Assembly (NCBI GenBank): GCA_001801105.1
Contig: MGWS01000033.1
Span: 154,934 to 218,933 of the forward strand
Length of the DNA: 64,000 nucleotides
From: Gallionellales bacterium GWA2_60_18
Lineage (GTDB): Bacteria > Pseudomonadota > Gammaproteobacteria > Burkholderiales > Gallionellaceae
Direction of reading: 5' to 3'
Below the pieces are notes generated by a model. That model had not been told where the DNA came from and made no database searches. It saw only the letters and a program-made list of their open reading frames with translations. The position numbers were made by a program, and so were the translations under genes. Within the stretch, counting starts at the first letter, position 1. Every line of letters begins with the position of its first letter. Positions 18,087 through 27,438 of this stretch are shown here, in pieces.

Positions 18087-18380
18087 ATGAAACCATTTCG
18101 CTGGAACCACGATAAAAACGAGGCGCTGAAAGTTGAGCGTAATATTTCGTTCGAGGTAATAGCACTTGCTATTGAGGCGGATGGCGTGCTGGATGAATTG
18201 CGCCACCCGAACACGGAGAAATATCCAAACCAATCCGTTCTTGTCGTGGCATTTGATGGTTATGTTTACTTGGTGCCTTATGTTGAAGAGCCAGATCACT
18301 ATTTTTTGAAGACAGTGATTCCTAGCAGAAAGGCTACCAGAGACTATTTGTTGAGGAGTGACTCTGATGAAAAAACTTGA
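18087..18380 (+). CDS. BrnT-like toxin of a type II toxin-antitoxin pair
   Basis: A 97-residue protein starting MKPFRWNHDKNEALKVERNISFEVIA, the BrnT/DUF4258-like RNase toxin pattern, with VAFDGYVYLVPYV in the core and a positively charged SRKATRDYLL near the end. It overlaps the antitoxin gene by 14 bp, toxin first, as in brnTA. AT-rich relative to its surroundings. The toxic activity is family inference. Confidence 0.75.
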   Translation: MKPFRWNHDKNEALKVERNISFEVIALAIEADGVLDELRHPNTEKYPNQSVLVVAFDGYVYLVPYVEEPDHYFLKTVIPSRKATRDYLLRSDSDEKT

Positions 18381-18690
18381 TGCATTTGAGAAAGATATTC
18401 TGGACGCCTATGAAAAGGGGGAATTCAAGTCCACCTCTCCGTCAAAAGCAAAGTTGGCAAAATTCAAGGCCGCTGCCACAGCCACTTTTCTCAAGGAAAA
18501 GCGGGTCAACATTCGCCTGTCCACACCAGACTTGATGGATATTCAAGCCCGCGCGCTCGAAGAAGGTATGCCATATCAGACGTTAATCGCCAGCGTGCTT
18601 CACAAGTTTGTGTCGGGACGGCTTGTAGAGTCCACGTCCAGTCTAACCCGACATTCAACCCGGACTCCGCAAAAGCGCGGAGCCGGTTAA
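18367..18690 (+). CDS. RHH-type antitoxin, partner of the BrnT-like toxin
   Basis: A 107-residue protein: N-terminal toxin-neutralising region (MKKLDAFEKDILDAYEKGEF) and a ribbon-helix-helix-like DNA-binding core (KRVNIRLSTPDLMDIQARALEEGMPYQTLIASVLHKFVSGRL). GAGGAG eight bases upstream favours the ATG at 18367 over the GTG at 18358. The last 17 or so residues (SLTRHSTRTPQKRGAG) are not antitoxin-like: they are encoded by the attC-like element at 18641-18703. Autoregulation is expected for this class. Confidence 0.75.
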   Translation: MKKLDAFEKDILDAYEKGEFKSTSPSKAKLAKFKAAATATFLKEKRVNIRLSTPDLMDIQARALEEGMPYQTLIASVLHKFVSGRLVESTSSLTRHSTRTPQKRGAG

Positions 18691-18703
18691 TTCTACGTTG
18701 ACG
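18641..18703 (+). other. attC-like recombination site (integron cassette end)
   Basis: Left core GTCTAAC fits RYYYAAC exactly. It is followed by CCGACATTCAACCCGGACTC, a short centre, then GAGCCGGTTAATTCTACGTTGAC, which pairs imperfectly with the left half (ATTCAACCCGG with CCGGTTAAT). The right core reads GTTGAC where GTTAGAC would be the exact complement, so one base is missing. Size (63 bp) and layout are those of small attC sites. No integrase gene is in the window. Confidence 0.6.
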
Positions 18704-18733
18704 CTGTAGAAAATCCCGCTGAGCGAGGAAGTT

Positions 18734-19153
18734 ATGTCGTGTGCGCGCACTACTGACTTGATGAAATCCAGAACCGTAAGCGTGTCGATCGCGCTCCCAC
18801 CGGCACAGGTCTACGACTTCACCGCCAACCCGGAGAACCTGCCGCGCTGGGCTCCGGCGTTCTGCCGCTCCATCGCCTATGAGAACGGCGAGTGGATCAT
18901 CCAGTCTCCCGACGGCCCCGCCGCGATCCGCTTCACCGAACGCAACGCTTATGGAATCCTCGACCATAGCGTAAGACTGCCATCCAGTCAGGAAATCCGC
19001 GTCCCGATGCGCGTCATTCCTAACGGGGAAGGTAGCGAAGTCTGCCTCACGCTGTTTCAGGCGCCCGGCATGACCGAGGAACAGTTTGCCGAAGACGCGC
19101 GGCTGGTCGGGAGCGACCTGCACAACCTGAAACGCGTTCTCGAAGAACGCTAG
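18734..19153 (+). CDS. SRPBCC-family protein
   Basis: A 139-residue START/Bet v1-like (SRPBCC) ligand-binding fold: VSIALPPAQVYDFTANPENLPRWAPAF is the typical first strand-helix segment and GMTEEQFAEDARLVGSDLHNLKRVLE the long C-terminal helix. The start at 18734 has GAGGAAG upstream; a second ATG at 18761 is possible and would match the domain boundary more closely. The ligand is unknown. It returns to the GC-rich codon use of the chromosome after the cassette-like patch. Confidence 0.75.
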   Translation: MSCARTTDLMKSRTVSVSIALPPAQVYDFTANPENLPRWAPAFCRSIAYENGEWIIQSPDGPAAIRFTERNAYGILDHSVRLPSSQEIRVPMRVIPNGEGSEVCLTLFQAPGMTEEQFAEDARLVGSDLHNLKRVLEER

Positions 19154-19155
19154 GC

Positions 19156-19854
19156 TTACCCCAGATCGAACAGCAGCACCTCGGCATCATTCCCCTGCCC
19201 CAGCATGACCCGCTGCTCGTCGCTGTACATCAGCGCATCGCCAGCGTTGAGAGTTTGCCCATTCGCAGTGAGCGAGCCGCGCGCGACGTGCAGATAGGCG
19301 CGGCGCCCGGCGGCTATGGGGTAGTCCAGCGTCTCCGCACCGTCCAGCAGGGCCGCCGACAGGCGCGCGTCCTGATGGATGCGCAGCGAACCTTGTGCCG
19401 CGTCGGGCGACACCAGCAGGCACCAGCGTCCGCGCTTCGCCTTATCGGGAAACGTCTTCTGCCAATAGCCCGGCGTAAGTCCTTGCTCTTCCGGCATGAT
19501 CCAGATTTGCAGCAGGTGCACCGGCGTGTCAGATGATGGGTTGAACTCGCTGTGCTGCACGCCGCTGCCCGCGCGCATCAGTTGTATCTCTCCGGCGCGG
19601 ATGTCCTCGCCGTGACCCATGCTGTCGCGGTGGCGCAGCGTGCCGGAGAGAATATAGGTGACGATCTCCATGTCGCGGTGGCCGTGGGTATCGAAGCCGC
19701 TATCCGGTTGCACGATGTCTTCGTTGATGACGCGCAGCGGGCCGAAATGCACATGCGCCGGATCATGGTAGTCGGCGAAGGAGAAGCTGTGCCAGCTTTC
19801 CAGCCAGCCGTGTTGCGCGTGGCCGCGCTCATTCGCTTTGCGTGGTGTAATCAT
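19156..19854 (-). CDS. Pirin family protein (bicupin)
   Basis: A 232-residue bicupin. HVHFGPLRVINEDIV, FDTHGHRDMEIVTYILSGTLRHRDSMGH and the metal-site histidines/glutamate (H, H, H, E in the first cupin; HSEF later) match the pirin/YhhW group, whose members include quercetin 2,3-dioxygenases. The physiological substrate is unknown. The start overlaps the end of pabB by 26 bp, suggesting co-transcription. Confidence 0.88.
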   Translation of the reverse strand: MITPRKANERGHAQHGWLESWHSFSFADYHDPAHVHFGPLRVINEDIVQPDSGFDTHGHRDMEIVTYILSGTLRHRDSMGHGEDIRAGEIQLMRAGSGVQHSEFNPSSDTPVHLLQIWIMPEEQGLTPGYWQKTFPDKAKRGRWCLLVSPDAAQGSLRIHQDARLSAALLDGAETLDYPIAAGRRAYLHVARGSLTANGQTLNAGDALMYSDEQRVMLGQGNDAEVLLFDLG

Positions 19855-21181
19855 GTTCGCCTCCGTAGTGTCGCAGCAGTTCGAGCATCGCCGATGCCTT
19901 GTCCAGCGTCTCCTGATACTCGGCTGCGCATTGCGAGTCGGCGACGATGCCGCCGCCCGCCCAGCACCTTATTTGACCAGCGGAATGAACCAAGGTGCGG
20001 ATGGCGATGTTGGTATCCATGTTGCCGTCGAAGCCGATGTAGCCGATCGCGCCGCAATACACGCCGCGCCGCTGCGGTTCGAGTTGTTCGATGATCTGCA
20101 TGGCGCGCTGTTTGGGAGCGCCGGTGACGGAGCCGCCGGGGAAGCAGTCGCGCAGCAGGTCGAGCGCGTCGCGCCCCGGTGCCAGCTCGCCTTCCACGGT
20201 GCTAACCAGATGATGCACGTTGGCGTAGCTCTCCACCGCGAACAGTTCCGGCACGCGCACCGAGCCCGGCAGGCAGCTCTTGCCGAGGTCGTTGCGCAGC
20301 AGGTCGACGATCATCAGGTTCTCGGCGCGGTCTTTCGGGTTGGCATGCAGTTCCTGCACGAGCCGCGCGTCTTCCGCCGCGTCGCGTCCGCGCGGGCGCG
20401 TGCCCTTGATCGGCCTGGTTTCGGCTCTTCCGCCGCGCACGCTGAGGAAGCGTTCCGGCGAAGCGCACAGTATCTGCGCCTGCGGCAGATTGAGGAATGC
20501 GGAATAGGGCGCGGGGCTGATGCGGCGCAATTCGAAATAGGCGCCGAAGGCATCGCCGGACGCTGCCGCGCTGAAACGCTGCGCGAGATTGATCTGGTAG
20601 CAGTCGCCCGCTTGCAGGTAGTCCTGCACGGCGTCGAATGCGACGCGGTATGACGCGGGGGTGAAGTTGGAGGCGATGCTGCCGCACACGCGGAAATCAT
20701 CGCGCGGCAGCGGCGCGACGCTTTGCAGCCGCCGCAACAGCTCCGGTAGCAGCGCTTCCGTCTCGGCATAGCGCCGGTGCGATACCAGTTTCGCCGTGTG
20801 CAGCTCATGGTCGAGCACCAGCGCCCAGTCGTAGAGACCGACCGCCATGTCCGGTAAGCGCTCGCCATCCTGTGCCAGCTCCGGCAGCTGCATCATGCGC
20901 CGTGCAAGGTCGTAGCTCCAGTAACCCAGCGCACCTCCGGCGAACGGGATGTCCGGCACCGGCGCGACCGGCGGCCCCAGTTCTTCGCGCAACAAGGCAA
21001 AGGGATCGGCACATGCCGCATTGCCATCCAGCACGATGCTGCGCTGCGGCGCTGCGGCGAGGATGTCGTAGCGCGCCATGCCGCCGCTGTCCAGCCATGC
21101 CGCCCACGGCAGACCTGCGATTGCGGCGAAGTAGGCGCTGGCATCGCTACGGTAGGGAAGTTCGGCGCAATAGAAGCTCAT
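19829..21181 (-). CDS. pabB: Aminodeoxychorismate synthase component I
   Basis: A 450-residue chorismate-utilising enzyme making 4-amino-4-deoxychorismate for folate. The catalytic core is complete: TRPIKGTRPRGRD (the PIKGT lysine marks the ADC synthase/PabB type), RAENLMIVDLLRNDLGK, FPGGSVTGAPKQRAM and YCGAIGYIGFDGNMDTNIAIRT. There is no fused lyase domain and no pabA or pabC beside it, so the amidotransferase must come from elsewhere. Confidence 0.92.
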   Translation of the reverse strand: MSFYCAELPYRSDASAYFAAIAGLPWAAWLDSGGMARYDILAAAPQRSIVLDGNAACADPFALLREELGPPVAPVPDIPFAGGALGYWSYDLARRMMQLPELAQDGERLPDMAVGLYDWALVLDHELHTAKLVSHRRYAETEALLPELLRRLQSVAPLPRDDFRVCGSIASNFTPASYRVAFDAVQDYLQAGDCYQINLAQRFSAAASGDAFGAYFELRRISPAPYSAFLNLPQAQILCASPERFLSVRGGRAETRPIKGTRPRGRDAAEDARLVQELHANPKDRAENLMIVDLLRNDLGKSCLPGSVRVPELFAVESYANVHHLVSTVEGELAPGRDALDLLRDCFPGGSVTGAPKQRAMQIIEQLEPQRRGVYCGAIGYIGFDGNMDTNIAIRTLVHSAGQIRCWAGGGIVADSQCAAEYQETLDKASAMLELLRHYGGEHDYTTQSE

Positions 21182-21229
21182 GGTCTGATCAGGATTCTAC
21201 GCGACTCGTGGCGACGGAAGGGCACAACG

Positions 21230-22171
21230 CTACCTTATGCTACGCACCAATTTCTTTTTGATGGCGATCTTCCGTAGCCACTCGCGTATCTGCGGCAACG
21301 CCGCAATGGCCGCCTCTTCGCCGTTCCTGATCAGTTGCAGCTTGCCGGCGACGTCGGCCTCCGGCGTCTTGCCGATCACGGGGCGGATGACCACCTGTGC
21401 CGCTTCCAGTTCATGCACCAGGATGGACTGGCGCATGATCCGGATACTCTGATTGAGCATGTCGATGATGTCTTCGGATACCGGGTAGTCATTGGGCAGC
21501 GGCGCGATATCCACGGCGATTACGATGTCTGCGCCCATTTCGCGCGCCAGGCCTACCGGCACCGGCTCCTTCAGGTCGCCGTCCACATATTCCTCGCCGC
21601 CGATCCTGACCGGATGGAATACGCCGGGGATGCTGCTGGAGGCGCGTACCGCCATGCCGGTGTTGCCGCGATTGAAGGCAGCGACCTTGCCTGTGCCGAG
21701 TTGGGTCGCGACCGCGACAAACGGCTTGTCGAGATCCTCGATGGAACGGTTGTTCAGCGCGCGGTTGATGAAGTCCTGCAAGCGTTCGCCGCGGATGTAG
21801 CCGCGCTTCGACAGGCTGAAATCGTCGAGACTGTCCTGATCGAGCTCGAACCCGATCCGTTCCAGCTCCGCCCCCTTGTAACCGCCGGCATACAGCGCGC
21901 CCACCACGCTTCCCGCGCTGGTTCCGGTAACGATATCGATCCCGATGCCGTTCTCCTCGAGCGCCTTGATGACGCCGACATGCGCAAAACCGCGGTCGCC
22001 TCCGCTGCCCAGCGCCAGCGCGACGATGGGCCTGTCCGCTTGCAGCACCGGTTCGAGCGCCACTGCTTGCGGCTCGATGACATTCTGGTACTGGATGGGC
22101 GGGTATGACGCGCACGCTCCCAGCATGAATGGCAGCAGCAACAGGAGCAGGTTGGGGCGTGCGATTTTCAC
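21230..22171 (-). CDS. Patatin-like phospholipase, lipoprotein
   Basis: A 313-residue patatin-fold hydrolase of the RssA/NTE group. ALGSGGDRGFAHVGVIKAL is the oxyanion hole, GTSAGS (Ser85) the nucleophile elbow and VDGDL (Asp197) the dyad acid. A GTG start at 22171 gives a lipoprotein signal, LLLLLLPFMLGAC with lipobox Cys20, so it should be membrane-anchored. The frame is open further upstream to 22348 but lacks a better start and would bury the signal peptide. Substrate unknown; probably a phospholipid or lysophospholipid. Confidence 0.85.
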   Translation of the reverse strand: MKIARPNLLLLLLPFMLGACASYPPIQYQNVIEPQAVALEPVLQADRPIVALALGSGGDRGFAHVGVIKALEENGIGIDIVTGTSAGSVVGALYAGGYKGAELERIGFELDQDSLDDFSLSKRGYIRGERLQDFINRALNNRSIEDLDKPFVAVATQLGTGKVAAFNRGNTGMAVRASSSIPGVFHPVRIGGEEYVDGDLKEPVPVGLAREMGADIVIAVDIAPLPNDYPVSEDIIDMLNQSIRIMRQSILVHELEAAQVVIRPVIGKTPEADVAGKLQLIRNGEEAAIAALPQIREWLRKIAIKKKLVRSIR

Positions 22172-22366
22172 GGGATATGCATGTTTCCGGATGCGGAATT
22201 CAGGGGGCACAAAGCCGTTCGCAAATATTGGAATTTGCGAAGCAGTAGACACGCGCCAATATACGATTGGCGGAACAAAAAGGCGCACGCACCGACCGGT
22301 ACGCCCCAAAACCGGGACAGCCCAAGCACTTCCTTCGGGGAAAACCACCTCCCGCGCAGAAAGCCG

Positions 22367-22480
22367 TCAGGCCTCCGCTGTCACATAGCGACCCATCTGC
22401 ACCGGCGAAACCAGCCGATTGCGGGAAAGGCAGACAGGCTGCCCCTCCCGCACCATACCAGCGACTTGGTCAACATTCAT
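22367..22480 (-). CDS. Possible small protein (37 residues)
   Basis: An ATG-started frame in the 377-bp gap upstream of the patatin gene: MNVDQVAGMVREGQPVCLSRN at the start and PVQMGRYVTAEA at the end. It has balanced composition but no clear ribosome site and no relatives I recognise. The rest of the gap 22172-22548 shows no gene, tRNA or clear terminator. Confidence 0.2.
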   Translation of the reverse strand: MNVDQVAGMVREGQPVCLSRNRLVSPVQMGRYVTAEA

Positions 22481-22548
22481 TGACCCAGTCTCACCAGAAG
22501 GCCGTGCCTCACCGTTTCGGTGCGACCGCCATCACAGCGGCATCCCGA

Positions 22549-23094
22549 TCAGTTCGGCTTGCCGATTCCCGGTGTGGGGAAAGGCCACGTTGCAGCCGGA
22601 CGCACAGGTGCTGGCGCGGAAGGGGCTGGTGCCGCCGGCTTGGCTACTGCCGGAGCAGGAGCTGCTGGCTTGGCCACCACCTTCTTTGCAGCAGGCTTCT
22701 TCGCTGCTGGCTTGGCTGCTGCCTTTTTCGCGGCAGGCTTCTTCGCCGCTGGCTTGGCCGCTGCCTTCTTCGCGGCAGGCTTCTTGGCTACAGCTTTCTT
22801 GGCCGCCGGCTTCTTCGCTACAGCTTTCTTGGCTGCCGGTTTTTTGGCTGCTGCCTTTTTGGCTGCTGGCTTCTTCGCTACAGCTTTCTTGGCTGCCGGT
22901 TTCTTGGCTACTGCCTTTTTGGCTGCTGGCTTCTTCGCTACAGCTTTCTTGGCTGCCGGTTTTTTGGCTACTGCCTTTTTAGCTGCCGGTTTCTTGGCTG
23001 CCGGAGCCGCCTTCTTGGCTACGGGTTTCTTTGCTGCAGCCTTCTTGGCCGCCGGAGCCGCCTTCTTCGCTGCTGGTTTTTTCGCTGCTACCAT
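22549..23094 (-). CDS. Histone H1-like Lys/Ala/Pro-rich DNA-binding protein
   Basis: A 181-residue very basic protein composed of imperfect repeats of the 10-residue pattern [10 protein letters not shown] from residue 2 to about 140, then a Pro/Ala tail ([19 protein letters not shown]...). This matches the histone H1-like/AlgP-type nucleoid proteins of betaproteobacteria and Pseudomonas. The start is fixed by AAGGAG before the ATG at 23094. The underlying DNA is a 30-bp imperfect tandem repeat, so copy number is likely to vary between strains. It lies just downstream of nrdB. Confidence 0.88.
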   Translation of the reverse strand: MVAAKKPAAKKAAPAAKKAAAKKPVAKKAAPAAKKPAAKKAVAKKPAAKKAVAKKPAAKKAVAKKPAAKKAVAKKPAAKKAAAKKPAAKKAVAKKPAAKKAVAKKPAAKKAAAKPAAKKPAAKKAAAKPAAKKPAAKKVVAKPAAPAPAVAKPAAPAPSAPAPVRPAATWPFPTPGIGKPN

Positions 23095-23211
23095 TTCAAT
23101 CTCCTTACAATAATGAAAGTTAATGAAATACAACAACACCTTGCTGCTACTGCACCTCCGGCCCGCGCCCAGCTTCAAGCACGACCCAAAGTCTGTACAC
23201 CCCAAGCCAGT

Positions 23212-24354
23212 TCAATCCCAAGACAACGCGCCGCCGCTCTGATACTCGGTGACACGGGTCTCGAAAAAGTTCTTCTCTTTCTTGAGGTCTATCATCTCCG
23301 CCATCCACGGGAACGGATTGCTTGCCCCCGGATACAGCACATCCACCCCGATCTGCTGGCAACGCCGGTTGGCGATGAAACGCAGATATTCCTTGAACAT
23401 GCTTGCATTCAAGCCCAGCACGCCGCGCGGCATGGTGTCTTCCGCATAGGCATACTCCAGCTCTACACCCTTGCGGAACAGACCGCGGATCTCCTCGCGG
23501 AATTCAGGGGTCCACAGGTGAGGATTCTCCATCTTGATCTGGTTGATGACATCCACGCCGAAGTTCAGGTGCATGGATTCGTCGCGCAAGATGTATTGGT
23601 ATTGCTCGGCCGCACCGGTCATCTTGTTCTGCCTGCCCAGCGCCAGTATCTGCACGAAGCCAACATAGAAGAACAGGCCTTCCATGATGCAGGCGAACAC
23701 GATCAGGCTGCGCAACAGCGCCTGATCCGCTTCCTGCGTGCCGGTCTTGAACGTCGGATTGGTCAGCACATCAATGAATGGAATAAGGAATTCATCCTTG
23801 GCGCGGATACTCGGCACTTCGTGATACATGTTAAAAATCTCGCCTTCATCCAGCCCGAGGCTCTCCACGATGTACTGGTAGGCATGGGTATGGATCGCCT
23901 CCTCGAAGGCCTGGCGCAACAGATACTGGCGACATTCCGGATTGCTGATGTGGCGATAGGTTCCGAGCACGATGTTGTTGGCTGCCAGACTATCTGCAGT
24001 GCTGAAAAATCCGAGATTGCGCTTGACCAACAGACGCTCGTCCGCCGTCAGATTGTTACTTTTCCACAATGCGATGTCGGCAGTCATGTTCACTTCCTGC
24101 GGCATCCAGTGATTGGCGCAGGCGGCCAGGTATTTCTCCCACGCCCACTTGTACTTGAACGGCACCAGCTGGTTCACGTCGGCGCGCGAATTGATGATGG
24201 CCTTGTCCTCGACGCGCACGCGCGCGGTAGATACCTGTTCCGCAGAATGCGTTTCGCGCGCTTCCGTCTGCACGACAGGCGCACCGCCGAAAGCTCCCGG
24301 CATCGCACCGAATGGCACTGTGGCCGGCCTGATATTGTCCTCGAATGTCAACAT
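23212..24354 (-). CDS. nrdB: Ribonucleotide reductase class Ia, beta subunit
   Basis: A 380-residue radical-carrying subunit. The diiron ligands can be placed: D121, E152, H155 (EEAIHTHAY), E225, E259 and H262 (LRDESMH), with the radical Tyr at Y159, so it is a standard tyrosyl-radical enzyme. The first 45 or so residues are a variable Pro/Ala-rich extension. It lies 69 bp downstream of nrdA in the same direction and probably shares its transcript. Confidence 0.96.
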   Translation of the reverse strand: MLTFEDNIRPATVPFGAMPGAFGGAPVVQTEARETHSAEQVSTARVRVEDKAIINSRADVNQLVPFKYKWAWEKYLAACANHWMPQEVNMTADIALWKSNNLTADERLLVKRNLGFFSTADSLAANNIVLGTYRHISNPECRQYLLRQAFEEAIHTHAYQYIVESLGLDEGEIFNMYHEVPSIRAKDEFLIPFIDVLTNPTFKTGTQEADQALLRSLIVFACIMEGLFFYVGFVQILALGRQNKMTGAAEQYQYILRDESMHLNFGVDVINQIKMENPHLWTPEFREEIRGLFRKGVELEYAYAEDTMPRGVLGLNASMFKEYLRFIANRRCQQIGVDVLYPGASNPFPWMAEMIDLKKEKNFFETRVTEYQSGGALSWD

Positions 24355-24423
24355 ATTGCCCTTATCCTCATCTGCAGGCGTCGCCGCCCGTTAAATTCCC
24401 CCATCCCGCACCACGGGGCTTGC

Positions 24424-27276
24424 CTACTGGCATGCCTCACACTCCGGATTGTCAATCGAGCAGAATTTAGTTTCTTCTTCCACGCCGCCGTGGGTCGGCA
24501 CCGCATTCAGCGCGCCTGCGCGTCCGGTCGATTTCTCCGCGGAAGTCGCTCCCATCCCGCGCAGGTAGTAAGTCGTCTTCAGGCCTCGCACCCATGCCAA
24601 TTTGTAGGTTTCGTCGAGCTTGCGCCCCGATACGCCGGCCATGTAGATGTTCAGCGACTGCGACTGGTCTATCCACTTCTGCCGGCGCGACGCGGCCTCG
24701 ATCAGCCAAGGCGGCTCGATCTCGAAGGCGGTCGCATAGAGATTGCGCAGTTCCTGCGGTATGCGGTCGATCTTCGCCAGGCTGCCGTCGAAATATTTCA
24801 GATCGGCGATCATCACCTCATCCCACAGGCCAAGCTGCTTGAGATCGGCGACCAGGTGTTCGTTGATGACGGTGAATTCGCCGGACAGGTTCGACTTCAC
24901 GAAGATGTTCTGGTAAGTCGGCTCGATGCAGGCCGACACGCCGATGATGTTGGAGATGGTCGCGGTCGGCGCAATCGCCACACAGTTGGAATTACGCATG
25001 CCGTGTTCTCCGATACGGGCGCGCAGGGCATCCCAGTCCATCGACACGGACATGTCCACCTCGACATAGCCGCCGCGTTCCTGGCGCAGCAACTCCAGCG
25101 AATCCTGCGGCAGGATGCCGCGATCCCACAGGCTGCCGCGATAACTGGCGTAGCGACCGCGCTCTTGCGCCAGCTCGGTGGAAGCCCAGTAGGCGTAGTA
25201 ACACACCGCCTCCATCGAGCGGTCGGCGAACTCGGTCGCCGCCTCCGAGGCGTAGGGGATGCGCAACTCGTGCAGGCAATCCTGGAAGCCCATGATGCCC
25301 AGGCCGACCGGGCGGTGTTTGAGGTTGGAGTTGCGCGCCTTACCGACGGCGTAGTAGTTGATGTCCACCACGTTGTCGAGCATGCGCATCGCGGTATTGA
25401 TGGTGCGGCGCAGCTTGCCGTGGTCGATCTGCCCGGCCTGCTCGTGCCCGCGCGGATGCAGGTGCGCCGCCAGATTGACCGAGCCGAGGTTGCATACGGC
25501 GATTTCGCTGTCGCTGGTGTTCAGCGTGATCTCGGTGCACAGGTTGGAACTGTGCACCACGCCGACATGCTGCTGCGGCGAACGGATGTTGCAGGGATCC
25601 TTGAAGGTGATCCACGGATGGCCGGTCTCGAACAGCATGGTCAGCATCTTGCGCCACAAGCCCTGTGCCGGGATCTTCTTGAACAGCTTGAGCTCGCCGC
25701 AGGCCGCCTTCGCCTCATAGGCGATATAGGCGCGCTCGAAATCGGCACCGAACTTGTCGTGCAGGTCCGGCACATTGGATGGCGAGAACAGCGTCCACTC
25801 GCCCCCTTCCATCACGCGCTTCATGAACAGGTCGGGAATCCAGTTCGCCGTGTTCATGTCGTGCGTGCGGCGGCGGTCGTCGCCGGTGTTCTTGCGCAGG
25901 TCGAGGAACTCCTCGATGTCCAGATGCCATGTCTCCAGATAGGCGCACACCGCACCCTTGCGCTTGCCGCCCTGATTGACCGCGACGGCTGTATCGTTCA
26001 CCACCTTGAGGAACGGCACCACGCCCTGCGACTCGCCGTTGGTGCCCTTGATGTGCGCGCCGAGCGCGCGCACCGGCGTCCAGTCGTTGCCCAGCCCGCC
26101 GGCATACTTGGCCAGCAACGCGTTCTCCTTGATCGCCTCGTAGATGCCGTCCAGATCGTCGGCCACGGTGGTCAGATAGCAGGAGGACAGCTGCGAGCGC
26201 TGTGTGCCGGAATTGAACAGCGTCGGCGTGGAGCTCATGAAGTCGAAGCTGGACAACAGGCGGTAGAACTCGATCGCGCGCGCCTCGCGGTCGATCTCGT
26301 TGAGTGCCAGCCCCATCGCCACGCGCATGAAGAACGCCTGCGGCAGCTCGATGCGCTTTCCCTGGATATGCAGAAAATAGCGGTCATACAGGGTCTGCAA
26401 GCCCAGATAGCCGAATTGCAGGTCGCGCTGCGCATCCAGCTCGGCGCCCAGGCGTTGCAAATCGAACTGCGCCAGACGCGCATCCAGCAGTTCCGCCGCA
26501 ACGCCCTGCCTGATGAATTGCGGGAAATATTCCGCATAGCGAGTCGCCATGTCGGCCTGCACCACCTCTTCGCCCAGTGTTTCGCTGCAGATGGTATTGA
26601 GCAGCAGGCGCGCGGTGACGAAGTTGTAGGCCGGCTCCTTCTCGATCAGCGAACGCGCGGACAGGATCAGGCATTTGCGCACCTCCTGCGCGGACACGCC
26701 GTCATACAAGTCCTTGAGCGTCATACTGACAACCGTATCCGCTTCCACCGCCTCGCCCAGCCCTGTGCAGGCCGATCGCACCAGCGCCGCAAGATGATCC
26801 ACATCCAGCGGACGGGCAATGCCGTCCTCGCCGATGACATTGATGACATGCACCGGCTCGACGCTCTTGGTCTTGGCACGGGAACGCGCGCGCTCCTCGC
26901 GGTACAGCACATAGGCGCGCGCGACGTCGTGCTCGCCGGAACGCATCAACCCCAGCTCGACCTGATCCTGGATATCCTCGATATGAAACGTCCCGCCGTG
27001 CGGCTGGCGACGCATCAACGCCCACACCACCCCGTTGGCCAACACCTCGACCATCTCGCGCACGCGCGCCGATGCGGCACCCTGGCCGCCGTTCACCGCG
27101 ATGAACGCCTTGGTCATCGCGATCGATATCTTGACGGGCTCGAAAGAGACCACCGAACCGTTGCGGCGTATGACTTTGTATTGCTCGAGGGAAGCGGGTT
27201 GGGACGATGATGATTCGGGAGCGGCGCCAGGAAACGCATGGGAGACTTGAACGTCATTTATGGCGGTATGCAGCAT
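24424..27276 (-). CDS. nrdA: Ribonucleotide reductase class Ia, alpha subunit
   Basis: A 950-residue catalytic subunit reducing ribonucleoside diphosphates. An ATP-cone (about 34-130, VIRRNGSVVSFEPVKI) gives dATP feedback; a second cone-like segment (about 145-240) makes it longer than the E. coli enzyme. Active-site landmarks: SQLSSCYLT, NLCTEITLN (Asn/Cys/Glu triad), CNLGSVNLAAH, PTATISNIIGVSACIEP, and the C-terminal redox pair in CEACQ. An NrdR-box candidate sits upstream. Confidence 0.96.
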   Translation of the reverse strand: MLHTAINDVQVSHAFPGAAPESSSSQPASLEQYKVIRRNGSVVSFEPVKISIAMTKAFIAVNGGQGAASARVREMVEVLANGVVWALMRRQPHGGTFHIEDIQDQVELGLMRSGEHDVARAYVLYREERARSRAKTKSVEPVHVINVIGEDGIARPLDVDHLAALVRSACTGLGEAVEADTVVSMTLKDLYDGVSAQEVRKCLILSARSLIEKEPAYNFVTARLLLNTICSETLGEEVVQADMATRYAEYFPQFIRQGVAAELLDARLAQFDLQRLGAELDAQRDLQFGYLGLQTLYDRYFLHIQGKRIELPQAFFMRVAMGLALNEIDREARAIEFYRLLSSFDFMSSTPTLFNSGTQRSQLSSCYLTTVADDLDGIYEAIKENALLAKYAGGLGNDWTPVRALGAHIKGTNGESQGVVPFLKVVNDTAVAVNQGGKRKGAVCAYLETWHLDIEEFLDLRKNTGDDRRRTHDMNTANWIPDLFMKRVMEGGEWTLFSPSNVPDLHDKFGADFERAYIAYEAKAACGELKLFKKIPAQGLWRKMLTMLFETGHPWITFKDPCNIRSPQQHVGVVHSSNLCTEITLNTSDSEIAVCNLGSVNLAAHLHPRGHEQAGQIDHGKLRRTINTAMRMLDNVVDINYYAVGKARNSNLKHRPVGLGIMGFQDCLHELRIPYASEAATEFADRSMEAVCYYAYWASTELAQERGRYASYRGSLWDRGILPQDSLELLRQERGGYVEVDMSVSMDWDALRARIGEHGMRNSNCVAIAPTATISNIIGVSACIEPTYQNIFVKSNLSGEFTVINEHLVADLKQLGLWDEVMIADLKYFDGSLAKIDRIPQELRNLYATAFEIEPPWLIEAASRRQKWIDQSQSLNIYMAGVSGRKLDETYKLAWVRGLKTTYYLRGMGATSAEKSTGRAGALNAVPTHGGVEEETKFCSIDNPECEACQ

Positions 27277-27328
27277 CTATAGGCTCCCTTGAAATCCCGT
27301 TAACTTTAACGACGCTGAAAATTCAAAA

Positions 27329-27344
27329 CCACTATATCTAGTGT
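27329..27344. promoter_or_regulatory. NrdR-box candidate upstream of nrdA
   Basis: CCACTATATCTAGTGT, close to the NrdR consensus acaCwATATwTwGtgt, centred about 60 bp before the nrdA start in an AT-rich promoter region. NrdR sites usually come in pairs; a second clear copy was not found. Confidence 0.55.
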
Positions 27345-27438
27345 TTTTTTTCAACAACGCGGCTAATTGTAGTAGTTAACAAAAATAATTCAAGTTAAAA
27401 AAAGGCCTAGATATTCCGCCCAATTCATGAATATGGAT

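Noticed and set aside
22600..23060. CRISPR-like array from the regular repeats
   Set aside because: The repeats are in-frame coding units of an H1-like protein without spacers.
22267..27210. A 1647-residue plus-strand open frame antisense to the H1-like gene, nrdB and nrdA
   Set aside because: It is the mirror frame of strongly supported genes in high-GC DNA; its composition (His/Arg/Ala-rich, no family) is typical of antisense shadows.
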